From Dryas octopetala (lineage: Eukaryota; Streptophyta; Magnoliopsida; Rosales; Rosaceae): a stretch of 64,000 bases of DNA. Under the pieces are notes generated by a model. It saw only the letters and a program-made list of their open reading frames with translations, searched no databases and had not been told where the DNA came from. A program made the position numbers and the translations under genes. Position 1 is the first letter of the stretch. The number at the start of each line of letters is the position of its first letter. Where the stretch lies: positions 28,258,698 to 28,322,697 of the forward strand of contig OY992833.1 of the NCBI GenBank assembly GCA_963921425.1, given 5' to 3'. Below are positions 36,501-47,084 of this stretch, in pieces.

Positions 36501-37763
36501 TGCAAGCCTTAAGGAGTTTTGTGTTATACATTTGCTACTATGGTTTGGGAGAGTACTCAAGGAGGCAAAGCAAGTGCCATAAACATGGTGTCTATAATAC
36601 TTTATATTTCATCGTTGCTGTTATACCATATTGGATGCGCTTCCTACAGGTTTCATTACATTTTTTACTTTTTAGTGTGTTTTGATGCGTGCGCTACTTT
36701 CATTCATGAAGGAAATGTATATGAAAATAGATACTGGTGATTATTAATCTTAGTTAAGGAAAGTATTAATCTTAGTGTGTTTTGAACTTTTGAGCAGTTT
36801 ACATAATTTCTTTAAGCCAATAAAGTAGAATTTTCTTAGTGATCTTTAAAAAATCACCTACTCCGTGTGGAAAGTTGCACTGACAGATAGCATATGTTGT
36901 CTTACAGTGCATTCGCCGATTGTGTGAAGAGAAAGATTTGAAGCACATGTGCAATGGTTTAAAATACTTTTCAACAATTGTTGCAGTTATTATAAGAACT
37001 GCTTATGAACTAAAAAAAGGAATGACCTGGATGGTGTTAGCTTTGATCAGCTCGGCTGCTGCAACAATGATTAATACATATTGGGACATTGTAGTAGACT
37101 GGGGCCTTCTGCGAAAGAAATCAAAGAACAAGTATTTGAGAGACAGACTTCTAGTTTCACACAAGAGCATATACTTTGCAGCCATGGTGATGTTTAAGTG
37201 ACTGAATTTGAGAGTGATGAGGTTTTATGCTTCATTTCTGGTATTAATTCAGTATATATGTTTATGGGATTTCATTACAGGTCTTGGATATAGTATTGAG
37301 ACTTGCTTGGATGCAGTTCGTGTTGGAATTCAAATTGCCTGCCCTTCATAAAATGACAATAACAACCATCATTTCCGGCCTAGAGGTCATCCGTCGTGGC
37401 GTTTGGAGCTTCTTCAGGTATTTATTTTTTCTCCTCTCATAAAATATATTAATGAGACTTGTTACAGTTTTGACTCCACTCACCGCTCCTAATTACAGGA
37501 TGGAAATATTGTCATTGTTCATTATGCAAAAACTGAGTGTATATGTGGCACATAAGGAGTGGTTACAGGCTGACAATGTAGATTTCTAGGAAAGCCATAC
37601 CTTAGTATTTGTTGTTTAGTTTATGCTTGAGAAACTAATTAATGTGTACAATTCAATCAGGTTAGAGAATGAGCACTTGAACAATGTAGGTGAGTACCGC
37701 GCTTTCAAGTCGGTCCCTCTTCCTTTCAGTTACTATGATGAGGATGGTGACAAGGATGATTAA
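33548..37763 (+). CDS. PHO1-H: PHO1-family SPX-EXS phosphate exporter, gene A
   Basis: PHO1 proteins export inorganic phosphate and sense inositol pyrophosphates through the SPX domain; they sit in Golgi, trans-Golgi and plasma membrane. Thirteen exons give 782 aa: 33548-34097, 34331-34679, 34788-34836, 34961-35032, 35203-35332, 35513-35633, 35726-35984, 36173-36277, 36366-36410, 36500-36649, 36908-37186, 37281-37417 and 37661-37763. The SPX domain starts at [15 protein letters not shown] and includes the later helices HKLQLLKHY and [11 protein letters not shown]. Membrane helices follow ([68 protein letters not shown]). The EXS domain (exons 10-13) has [33 protein letters not shown] and LEVIRRG. 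The MKFGKEF start places it in the PHO1;H2-H10 type clade rather than with PHO1 itself. No defects seen. Confidence 0.94.
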
Positions 37764-40700
37764 GCATTACTACAATCTCCCTCCAATCATGCACCAGAAT
37801 CATGAAAGTTGAGACAGAGCAAAGAAAGTAATCTGCAGGATTGAGAGCTGAGAGTCACACTACACACGCTGGTTATCATTAAGAAGCAACAAACCAAGAA
37901 CACAGGTATGACCGGTGCTTAATTGTTGGCTATCAGCATAGTTAAAACTTAGTATGGAACTGGCTCGTTCTTTATTGATCCTGAACAAAATTTCTCTGGT
38001 TCTGGTTCATTAGGAAATTGTATGAAACAGTCCAAATTCATGACTGCATGAAATTCTTAATCAGATAAGGTGAATCTCTCCTTGTGTTTATTAAAAGAAA
38101 ACTCTGTTTATATTCTTTGGCCGATGTGAATACATCACGTAAATGTCATGAATATAATTTACAATTTCCCCAAAAAATAAAAGAATAAATAAAAAAGGAA
38201 TAAAAGAAATATCAATGCAACTACATTCACAGGAATGCCTACACATATTCTACTCATCTTTGCCTTGGTGTTCGTCATAGTTGAAGGGAAGTGGCACCGA
38301 CTTGAATGCGCGGTACTTGCCAACATTGTTCAAATGCTCATTCTCCAACCTGAAAAAATTCCATATCCCACGACGAATTATCTCCAAGCACGCCACAACA
38401 GTTTTCATTGTTTGTCTGTGCATGAAAGAAACATTGAAATTCAACACAGTCTGCAACCACGCAAATCTCAGCAACACATTCAACACCTACAATTTAAGTT
38501 TCATCAAGAAATTATAAGTTAGAAAACGTTAAGCATTGGATTAATGGATAGCAAGGAAACACTTTCATATGTCTTGCTTGCTGATCAATACTCACCATGG
38601 CTCCAAAATATACACTTTTGTAAGGGATTAAGAGTTTGTCTCTCAACCAGCGGTTCTTGGAATGGCGTTGCAGAAGCCCCCAGTCCACAAGAAGATCCCA
38701 ATATGTTCCATACAATGCTGCAACAACTGAGAAAATCCCAGCAAGAATTTTCCAGTTCACATCATTGTTTAGACTGTAAGCCGTCCTCATGGTAACGGCT
38801 ACAATCGTGAAGAAATACTTGAGCCCATTGTAGCCTTGCATCGGATCTTTCTCTTCAACCAGGCGGCGGATGCACTGAAAAATGGAATGGCAAACGTTTG
38901 TAAGTGTCTGGTGCTGATAATGAAGCTGTTAGAGAATGGATCAACATTACGCTCCAAGGGGTTGTATAAGTTGTGTGTACCTGGAGGAGGCGGGACCAAT
39001 ATGGAATGCAAGCAACAATGAAATAGAAAGCGTTGAATACATCCTTTGATCTGCAAGTGTTTTGTCTCAGTTTATAGTCTCCCCAACCAAAATAGCAAAT
39101 GTAGAATTCCAGACTTCGAAAGGCTTGCACCTACAATAAAACAATTTATAGACTCTCAGTCTCGGCTATTTCAAACAGAGAAAAAAGAGGAAAATGATAT
39201 GACCATATGAGTTTAATGTCTGATTAGGAGGAACATAGTCCACTATACCAACCTGGCTAGTCAACTGATCTGCCAAGAAGAAATCTGGTAGTGTGACCTG
39301 CAAAGACCGAAAGTTTTAGATTCTTAGACTCATTGAACAAGTTAATTGGTTCAGTTTCACTTAATTAAAATAATCTGTCTGTGTCTGCAATTGATATTTA
39401 CCTTATAAAGAGGAGCACAGATACAGTGAAACACACAAACAAGCAAGAAATAGCGACTTGAGCGATATATGATGTTGAAGGGGCATAGTAATATCACAGT
39501 TACAAGCTGCATAGGAAGAATTTAGTTCAGTATATAATCCCAAAAGTGTGACGAGGCAAAGCAGCTGAAAGAGTTCAATGCATGATCTTACCACGACCAA
39601 AAAGAGAGGGAGAAGTTCTGTTAGTGCTTTGTAATCTTTGGTTTTGGGGTCCATCTCCATGTCAAGGTTTGAGAGCACACAGGCTAGTGCAAGCACTGCC
39701 AGGCCAAAAGCCACAAGCATAACCTCTCTGTAACCCAACTCAGTTCCTTGCTTGAAACCAAATATGAAAGAGTAATTCACTCTGTACCGCCGCCAAAAGT
39801 ATATATTGCCTGCGTACATAAGCATGTGCAAAACAATGAACCCAAACAAGCTGCAAGAAAGCATAACATGTCAAGCAAATGGTAAAGCAAGAACAGTAAA
39901 CCAAAACCAAAACCTTAGTTGCATTACCTGTATAGGGGGAACAATGTTTCCATGTACTGGGCCCGCCCCGCCTCATTCATAATATTTCGAGCACGCACGA
40001 TCAAAATAAGGGCTAGTATGAGAGCAACTGCGCAGCCAGCAAAGACACCTAAAAGTTTTCCAATAAACAGATTCAGAGAACAGAAATTGATAGCAAAACT
40101 GTCCCTGTTGATCAGGTGTAAGAAATTTAGTTATACTGGTTTGGGACTTGGAGGTCTTACCCATGGTAAATGTTATCCTATGTCTTTCTCTCTTTGGTTT
40201 TGGCCTTAAGATGGCCATTCCTTTTCTGCGATTTGAGTTCGTGAAATGCTTGATGAATGTAGTTTCAACCCTCTCTATTAGCTTGGTAACCTGCACGCAA
40301 AGTTTAATGGTTGAATGAGTTAAATTTATCAACAGAAATACATAATCTTTTAATTTTCCTCTCTTTTGCATCAAGCATAAAGAATTCTCACCTCATCAGA
40401 GCTGCCAAGGTAGGAGTTATCCACCATGTTCATGTAAGATTTTGATGTATTTCTTGAAGCAATCTGCAAAATTAATGCGGCTATAAATATAAGTACTACA
40501 GACCAAAATTACCCACCAAATAAAATACAGAGTTTTTCTTCAGGGAGGGGAAATACCTTATCATATTTCTTCATGATCTTTGAAAAAGCCAAGGTATTCA
40601 AGAAGCTGTTTCATTCATGAAGGAATAATTAGCTACACAACTTAAAACAAAAATAAGGAAAACCAACCAAAGTAGTAAACTAGGTAGCCAATTAAGTGTT

Positions 40701-41806
40701 TAACTCTTACGCATAGCTCTTCAGCAGCCGAAGCTTGTGGTAAAATTCAAGGAAAGCCCCCTTAAGCTGATTTTCTACTTTCTTGAGATTTTCCCTGCTG
40801 AATTTCAGCTCTGTCTGCTGAGGCACATTGAGAACGCCTTTAATGGTGGAACGTGGAGTCTCAACAGTTTGGTTCATAGTCACATAACTTAGTACATCTA
40901 GTGGCGCAGGTCTACTGCCTCTGCTCTTCTTTGGCTTCTGTGCTTGAACCTTTTGGTTAATATTTTCAGTCGCTTTACTGTCATCTTTATCATCTTCACT
41001 AGAACGTTCCCCTTGGCTGCTCGATCCACCCTCTTCGATCACATCCATAATTGGAACACGTCCTGCTCATCAAACATAATATACAACACATTTTATTATA
41101 TGCAAAACAGAGGTCGTTGCTAAAAATCAGAAGTCGTAGCTAAAAACTGAATTCGCAATGAATAACGAGCAGTCGTTGCTAAAAACCAAGAGTTGTCGCC
41201 CAAAATTAGTGGCAACAAAAAAGTGGTAATTAAAAGTTTTAGCTAATACTTACTACTTGCTCTGGCCTCGCGCGGAGTGGAAGCTGCCAAAGCAGCGGTG
41301 GAAGTTGCAACATTGGAAGCAAGACGAGTGATCTCCCCAGACCAATCGAACAACCTCTGAGGATTCTCGACTTTAATCCGAAAAGCAATGAAGGCATCCA
41401 TTTGCTTATTAAGCACATCGGCTTCCTTCATCACCTCCTCCACCTTACCCTCATAAAACTTGTCCACCTTATTGAACTCTCCATCGAGCCTCTTGAAGTA
41501 CTCCAACTCCTGCACTCCCCCTTCCTCTGCAGCCATCAAGAATGTGGTCTGGTAACTCTCAGACCCATCTTGGGTCACAGAGTTGACAAGAATGGCTTGG
41601 CTTTCGATGTCGTTTGGGGATGTTGGGCTGGTGTTGGGCTGCACGTGTCGGCTTTTCGTGAGCCCGCTGAAGGCCCGGTACAGCGTCAGCCGTCGTTTTA
41701 GGTGGCGGGGTGTGGCGTTGGCAGCATGTGGTGGGGGGTTTCTTTGCTTGGAGCGTTGGATGTCTTTTAAAAGGGTTTTGAGATCGTTGTATTCCATGTA
41801 TGCTTC
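37030..41806. repeat. Source segment of the PHO1 A-B duplication
   Basis: From exon 11 of gene A through the A-B spacer to exon 1 of gene B. It is repeated in the same order and orientation at 43190-50661. The A-B spacer is matched too, for example ATTAAGAAGCAACAAACCAA in both, so the unit was copied as one block. Confidence 0.85.
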
Positions 41807-41854
41807 TTGCCATTCTGGCACCATTTGGGATGCAAATTCCTTCCCAAACTTCAT
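38250..41854 (-). CDS. PHO1-H: PHO1-family SPX-EXS phosphate exporter, gene B
   Basis: Convergent neighbour of gene A (486 bp between stop codons). Twelve exons give 799 aa: 41854-41254, 41062-40711, 40605-40557, 40463-40392, 40290-40161, 40048-39928, 39850-39592, 39506-39402, 39297-39253, 39130-38981, 38874-38596 and 38486-38250. Internal exon lengths equal those of gene A (49, 72, 130, 121, 259, 105, 45, 150, 279). Gene A's last intron is absent: [10 protein letters not shown] is encoded without interruption. The SPX start is [16 protein letters not shown], the clade consensus. Membrane and EXS blocks include [70 protein letters not shown] and [13 protein letters not shown]. Exon 2 ends TATGC|GTAAGA, so the usual Tyr-Ser junction is Tyr-Ala. 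All frames are open, so it is probably functional. Confidence 0.93.
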
Positions 41855-43189
41855 TTTTTTTTTAGCTTAGTTTGAAATGAAGCAGCAATTAATTAATATA
41901 TACTAATTAGATGATTAATTAGCTATAGAAATCAGTGTTTGCCTTTGAGGGTTTTTGAGTGTGACAAAATTATATATATGGGTTTTGTTGGGTTTCTTTT
42001 GCAGGCAAAAGAGTGAGTGAGAAATGAAAAGCAATCAACCCAGATGAGAATATTGAGGCAATGAGCCAATGAAGTTGGTTCTCTCTGCTGAGATGCAACT
42101 CTATAAATACAATATTTATGATGTTCTGTTTGTTTGTTGAACAACCTTTATGGAAGTACTTTCAAAATGAGTCTACCAAATAAGCTACTACAGATGACTA
42201 GGTCCACTCTAAAAGGAGAAGCTAGGAGCCAAAAGTTTTGAGCTCCCTGCAGTGAGAGCTGACTGTGTTGGTTTGGTTGCAATGATAAATTAATTAATAA
42301 ATAAGATGGGAGACAAAATTACAGGTTCTCTGCATGTTGAAGCAGTCACAGTTGACAAAACCTCATATATCCATCAATCCATGGGACTTCACCTTTTCTT
42401 TTGTCTACATTTTCTACGTAGTTTCTACTCGATCTTAATTACTCTTCTAGTCTTCTCTATTGCCACATTTTTCATTTTTTTTTTGGTCGAATGAAACTTC
42501 ATTAAATCCAAAGGCAGCAAAGAGAACACAAACATAGGAAAAACAAAACAAAACAAAAGCAGTAGAAGCAAAGAAAATACAAAAGAAAACAGCAGCAAAA
42601 ACTAAGACATAGGAAACTGCTCGGATCTCATCTAGGAGAGATTGGCCCAGCGGACACCTCTTTTTTTCCACATTAATTAACCACGTTTTGTCTTTTCCTG
42701 CCTTTCTCTTTCATTATTAGTTACGGATCTTTTCAAACTGATCAATGTCAACCTAGCTAATTGATTAAAGAAAAAAAAAAGTCCAATTGAGTGACCAATG
42801 ACCATACAATATTATATACATAATCGTAGCAGCTACCTCCCGACTAAATCTTCCATGGGGCATGCCCCATGCAAGAGTCTCTCGCCACCTCCCACTTAGC
42901 TCAAGGCAAAATAAATATAATTAACCAGTTTAAAAATGAATAATCTTAGCGATGAAAATTTGTACAGGTCCTATTCAACCAGTTGAACAAGTCTAGAAGC
43001 TATACAAAAATCAAGATAAAAAAAATTAAAAAAAATAGGTCTGGTTGGAACTTGCATTTGTCAGTGCATGCATGGGCCATTGTTGAAGAATATATCTTCA
43101 AAAATGAGCTGCCTGCAGCTGCTTTGTTTAACTGGGTCAAATAAGTCATGCTTTGAACATCTGTGGGCCGCTTTCTGTCAGATTTTATG
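41855..43189. other. Spacer: gene B promoter and LINE-like tail
   Basis: Promoter side of PHO1 gene B, then a probable retroposon tail (about 42470-42667) and unassigned AT-rich DNA. No gene found. From about 43190 the sequence becomes homologous to exon 11 of gene A. Confidence 0.55.
42470..42667 (-). mobile_element. Probable 5'-truncated LINE 3' end
   Basis: On the minus strand the stretch ends GGATTTAATGAAGTTTCATT then CGACC and an A-run, the form of plant L1-type retroposon tails. CCACATT occurs just outside both ends (about 42463 and 42668) and could be a target duplication. No reverse transcriptase remains. Confidence 0.4.
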
Positions 43190-43250
43190 GGCCTGGATGG
43201 TGTCACCTTTAATCAGCTCTGCTGTTGCAACAATAATTAATACATATTGG

Positions 43251-43530
43251 TAAAGAGTGTTTAAGATGGAGTTGGATTATAATGCCTGAATGATTGGCAG
43301 TATTGTATTGATTGATATATATAGGATACAGTCACGTGTTGGATTATAATGCCTTGAATGATTGGCAGTATTGTATTGATTGATATATATAGGATACAGT
43401 TAGTGCATACAAGAGTTGTGTGCAAACTATACCAAGTACATGATAACTATGCTAAGTATATGATAACTAGAACATCAAGCACATGTGTATTTATGGAAGT
43501 AAAAGTCTGGAAGAGGTAGGACTCTTCTCA
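43251..43530 (-). repeat. 3' LTR (280 bp, with internal tandem duplication)
   Basis: Same sequence as the 5' LTR except for a 66-67 bp unit present twice (about 43272-43338 and 43339-43400, starting TTGGATTATAATGCC). This makes it 66 bp longer than its partner. Confidence 0.9.
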
Positions 43531-45781
43531 CACCCCCGCAAGCTGAGTGGACGAGAGCGAACAGGCAGCTTGGAAGCCAAATATCGAAAACGAGTGGTGG
43601 ATAAACCTTTAGTCAGGAGATCAACAACTTGATCTTGAGTAGAGACATAACAAACCTCGAGCTCTTTGCGGACTACCTTCTCACGAACATAGTGATAATC
43701 CACCTCCACGTGGCGAGTTCGAGCATGAAAGACTGGATTAGAGGCCAAAGAGATGGCACTAATATTGTCACACCATAATTTAGGACAAGTTAGAAACAAA
43801 TGAAGGTCCTTAAATATGGAACGAAACCAAGACAAGGTCGCAGCAGTGTAGGCGAGTTGCCGATACTCAGCCTCAGTACTAGATCGAGAGACTCCCCCTT
43901 GCTTTTTAGAACTCCAGGAAATAAGATTATGGCCGAGATATATACAGGAACCACCAGTGGAACGACGGTCATCCGGATCCCCAGCATAATCTGCATCTGC
44001 ATAAGCCTGTAAAGTTAAGGGGCCTGGAGTATATAAAAGCCCATGTGTTACATTACCCTTTAAATAACGCAAAATACGTTTGACACCTGATTCACTGCAA
44101 AGGCAATATCAGGCCTGGTAAGGGTAAGATATTGAAGAGCCCCCACAACACTCCTATAATCTGTAGCATTAGGCAAGGGGTCACCATCAAAAAGACTAAG
44201 CCGACGCCCACTAACAGCAGGTGTGGTCATGGGCTTTGAATCAAGAAGATTAGTACGGCGCAAGAGATCTGTGATATATTTGGACTAACACAAGTGTAGG
44301 CCCAGCGAATGTCTAGTAGCCTCAATACCCAAAAAATAGTGAATGGGCCCAAGATCTTTCATGGAAAAGAGACGGCTCATGTCCGATATAAGTTGTTGAA
44401 TTTGAGCAGGATTGTTGCCTGTAATAATAATGTCATCCACATAGATTAAGAGAAAAATCTTGTCAGGCCCATGAACATAAGAAAAGAAAGAATAAGCTGC
44501 CAACGAAGCCTGAAAGCCCAAATGCTCTAAATGAGACGAAAAACAATGAAACCAAGCCCTGGGTGCCTGTTTAAGCCCATACAATGAACAGCGGAGTTTG
44601 CAAACAAACTTAGGAAATTGAGGATCAACAAATCCAACTGGTTGCTTCATGAAAACATCTTCCTGAAGATAGCCATGGAGAAATGCATTTTGAACGTCTA
44701 ACTGACGAATGGGCCAATTAGAGCTTACGGCTAGAGCAAGAAGAAGTCGAATGGTGTTGTGATTGACCACTGGGCTAAACGTTTCCCCGTAATCCAGTCC
44801 CGCTTGTTGATGAAACCCATTAGCTACAAGATGGGCCTTATACCTTTCAATAGAACCATCAGACCGCTTTTTAATCCTGTACACCCATTTATTTGGTAAA
44901 ACATTGTAAGAATGATGAGGGGGAACAATAACCCATGTTCCGGCCTGCTAAAGAGCATTAAATTCATCGGCCATAGCCTTTCGTCACTGTTCATCTTTAT
45001 TTGCCTGTCCAAAACAAGTAGGCTCCACACAATCATCAGGCATAATAGTAACATGAGCATATTTGGAGTTAGGTTGAACAGTACCGTTCTTAACGGAAGT
45101 ATCACTACCAGGAGCTTGAAGCGCCGTAAGCCGCCGCTCTGCACTTTTGAGCAGCACCTCCAGACCTGTAAAGGTGATTGGTGTTTCGCGTGCTTGCGCA
45201 GAGGCCACTGTGTTTTCATAAAGTGGCCCAACATTGCTCATAACCACAGCCACAAGATCATTGTCCTTAACCGAACTTCCAGACACAGATAAACGATCAG
45301 CAATAGAAAGTAAGCGATCCAGAAAATCGGAAACACAGAGATCACCTCGGCGGGTGTTCAGCAATTCAGAACGAAGTTCAACAACATACTGCTGATTTTG
45401 AGAAGCAAAACGCTCCTCAAGCTTTGCCCAGGACTCGTGGACAGAAGTGCATCGCGCGACGGTGCCGAGGATGGCCTCGGACAAAGAACCGTTGATCCAA
45501 GACAACACCATCTGATCATGTTGAATCCACTCATCATACTTTGGATTAATTTGGTCAGTAAGCTTCCCTGCTGCATCTTTGAGAAATGGATTAGGATAAG
45601 GAATTTTTCCAGTCACAAAACCTTGAAGATTACGACTGCGCAACAGCGGCACAATCTGCGCAAACCAAAGCACATAATTGTGCTTGCTAAGGCGAATATT
45701 TAAGGAACCAGTAACATTTGGAACAGATGGGGAAATAGCTGAGATAATAGATTGAGAACTAGAGGATGACTCAGTTCCCAT
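43491..45781 (-). pseudogene. Defective gag-RT-RNase H reading frame of the copia element
   Basis: Starts at ATG 45781 with a copia gag domain (residues about 25-220: LNIRLSKHNYVLWFAQIVPL, DHLDRLLS-like segments) and passes in the same frame directly into the RT amino end (EPTCFGQANKDEQ). The zinc knuckle, protease and integrase are missing. Three in-frame stops follow, at 44984-44986 and near 44948 before RT and at 44285-44287 after it. Each fits a G-to-A or C-to-T change at a Trp or Gln codon. RT is well preserved (KAHLVANGFHQQAG, LDVQNAFLHGYL, SLYGLKQAPRAW, IYVDDIIITG with the YVDD active site). Near 44085 a small deletion after AVNQ shifts the frame before KRILRYLKG. RNase H retains YADADYAGDPDDRRSTGG and SSTEAEYRQLA. 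The frame runs into the 3' LTR. Confidence 0.88.
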
Positions 45782-45868
45782 GGTGTGTGATGGCTGTGGG
45801 AGGAACAGAGGTTAATTGGTTTGAGAAGAAGAAAAACAGAGAGGACTGCGTACGTCGTTAGACTTGCA

Positions 45869-45880
45869 GCTCTGATACCA
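45869..45880 (-). other. Primer binding site of the copia element
   Basis: On the minus strand TGGTATCAGAGC, complementary to the 3' end of plant initiator methionine tRNA, immediately next to the LTR end. Standard for Ty1/copia elements. Confidence 0.9.
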
Positions 45881-46094
45881 TAAAGAGTGTTTAAGATGGA
45901 GTTGGATTATAATGCCTTGAATGATTGACAGTATTGTATTGATTGATATATATAGGATACAGTCACGTGTATACAAGAGTTGTGTGCAAACTATACCAAG
46001 TACATGATAACTATGCTAAGTATATGATAACTAGAACATCAAGCACATGTGTATTTACGGAGGTAAAAGTCTAGAAGAGGTAGGACTCTTCTCA
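45881..46094 (-). repeat. 5' LTR (214 bp)
   Basis: Directly flanked by the target duplication ATTGG outside and the primer binding site inside. Contains TATATATCAATCAAT, a candidate promoter on the minus strand. Confidence 0.9.
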
Positions 46095-47084
46095 ATTGGG
46101 ACACTGTAGTAGACTGGGGTCTTATGCCAAAGCAATCAAAGTATAAGAGCATATACATTGCAGCCATGGTAATGCTTACTGAATTTGAGAGTGATGAGGT
46201 TTTATGTTTCATTTCTGGAAGTGATTCAATATATATGTTTACGGGAATTCATTACAGGTCTTGGATATAGTATTGAGACTTGCTTGGATGCAGTTGGTAG
46301 TGGAATTCAAATTAAATTCCCTTCATAAAGTGATAATAACAGCCATCATTTCCTGCCTAGAGATCATTCGTCGTGGCATTTATTTATTTTTTCTTCCTCT
46401 CATAAAATTTAGTATTGAGACTACTTGTTACAGTTTTTGTCTCCAGTCTCAGCTCCTACTTACAGTATGGAAACTAATATTGTCATTGTTCATTCTGCCA
46501 AAACTGCGTGTATATGTAGATTATTAGGAATGCCATACCTTAATTAGTGTTTGCTGTTGTTTAGTTTATGCTTGAGAAACTAATTAATGTGTACAAGGAT
46601 ATATAATTAAGCAGTACTACAATCTCCCTCCAATAATGCACCAGAGTCATGAAACTTGAGCCAGAGCTAAGAAAGTAATCTGCAGGAATGAGAGCTTCCA
46701 CAATTCTGCACACATGCCATTTATCATTAAGAAGCAACAAACCAAGAACATAGGTATGATCTGTGCTTAAATCTTGGCCATATCCAAAATCAGCCTGGAA
46801 TAAATTGTATGAGAAAGTTCAAATTCATGAGTGCCAAGTGCTGGAATAAATTCTTCAAACTTGGCATGGCTCTTAGTTCACAACCAAACAGAAAAATAAA
46901 ACATCAAATAATAATAACAACAACTCTCCTTGTGTTTATTAAGAAAGAAAAACTCTTTCAATCCTTTGATCAATGTGATTACATCACATAAAATGTCTAG
47001 AATTACATTTACATCTTTCCCAAAAAATTTAAGAATAAAAGAAATATCAATGCAACTACATTCACAAGAAGGCCTACACATATT

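Larger units (their letters stand above)
43251..46094 (-). mobile_element. Ty1/copia-type LTR retrotransposon, internally deleted
   Basis: 2844 bp, inserted in minus orientation into the PHO1 fragment. The 5-bp target duplication ATTGG lies at 43246-43250 and 46095-46099. The LTRs at 43251-43530 (3') and 45881-46094 (5') are nearly identical apart from an extra tandem unit in the former; on the element strand they start TGAGAAGAG and end CTCTTTA. The primer binding site TGGTATCAGAGC lies directly beside the 5' LTR. The internal region holds gag, RT and RNase H only. Protease and integrase are absent, so it is non-autonomous. Confidence 0.93.
43190..46625 (+). pseudogene. Fragment of a PHO1 gene A copy, interrupted by an LTR element
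   Basis: Left part 43190-43250 matches exon 11 of gene A (CTGGATGGTGT...CAGCTCTGCTGTTGCAACAA). After the retrotransposon the exon resumes at 46100 (GACACTGTAGTAGACTGGGG), continues through ATACATTGCAGCCATGG, the next intron and exon 12 (GTCTTGGATATAGTATTGAG), then the following intron. Two losses relative to gene A are clear. About 40 bp of exon 11 is missing (the segment for the [12 protein letters not shown] part). The last exon is gone, the sequence jumping from GTGTACAA to AAGGAT...TAATTAAGCA. It also has no exons 1-10. It cannot encode a PHO1 protein. Confidence 0.88.

Noticed and set aside
41402-41870. Plus-strand 95-99 aa frames, repeated at 50257-50710
   Set aside because: Antisense of the SPX exon of PHO1 B and C; duplicated only because the exon is.
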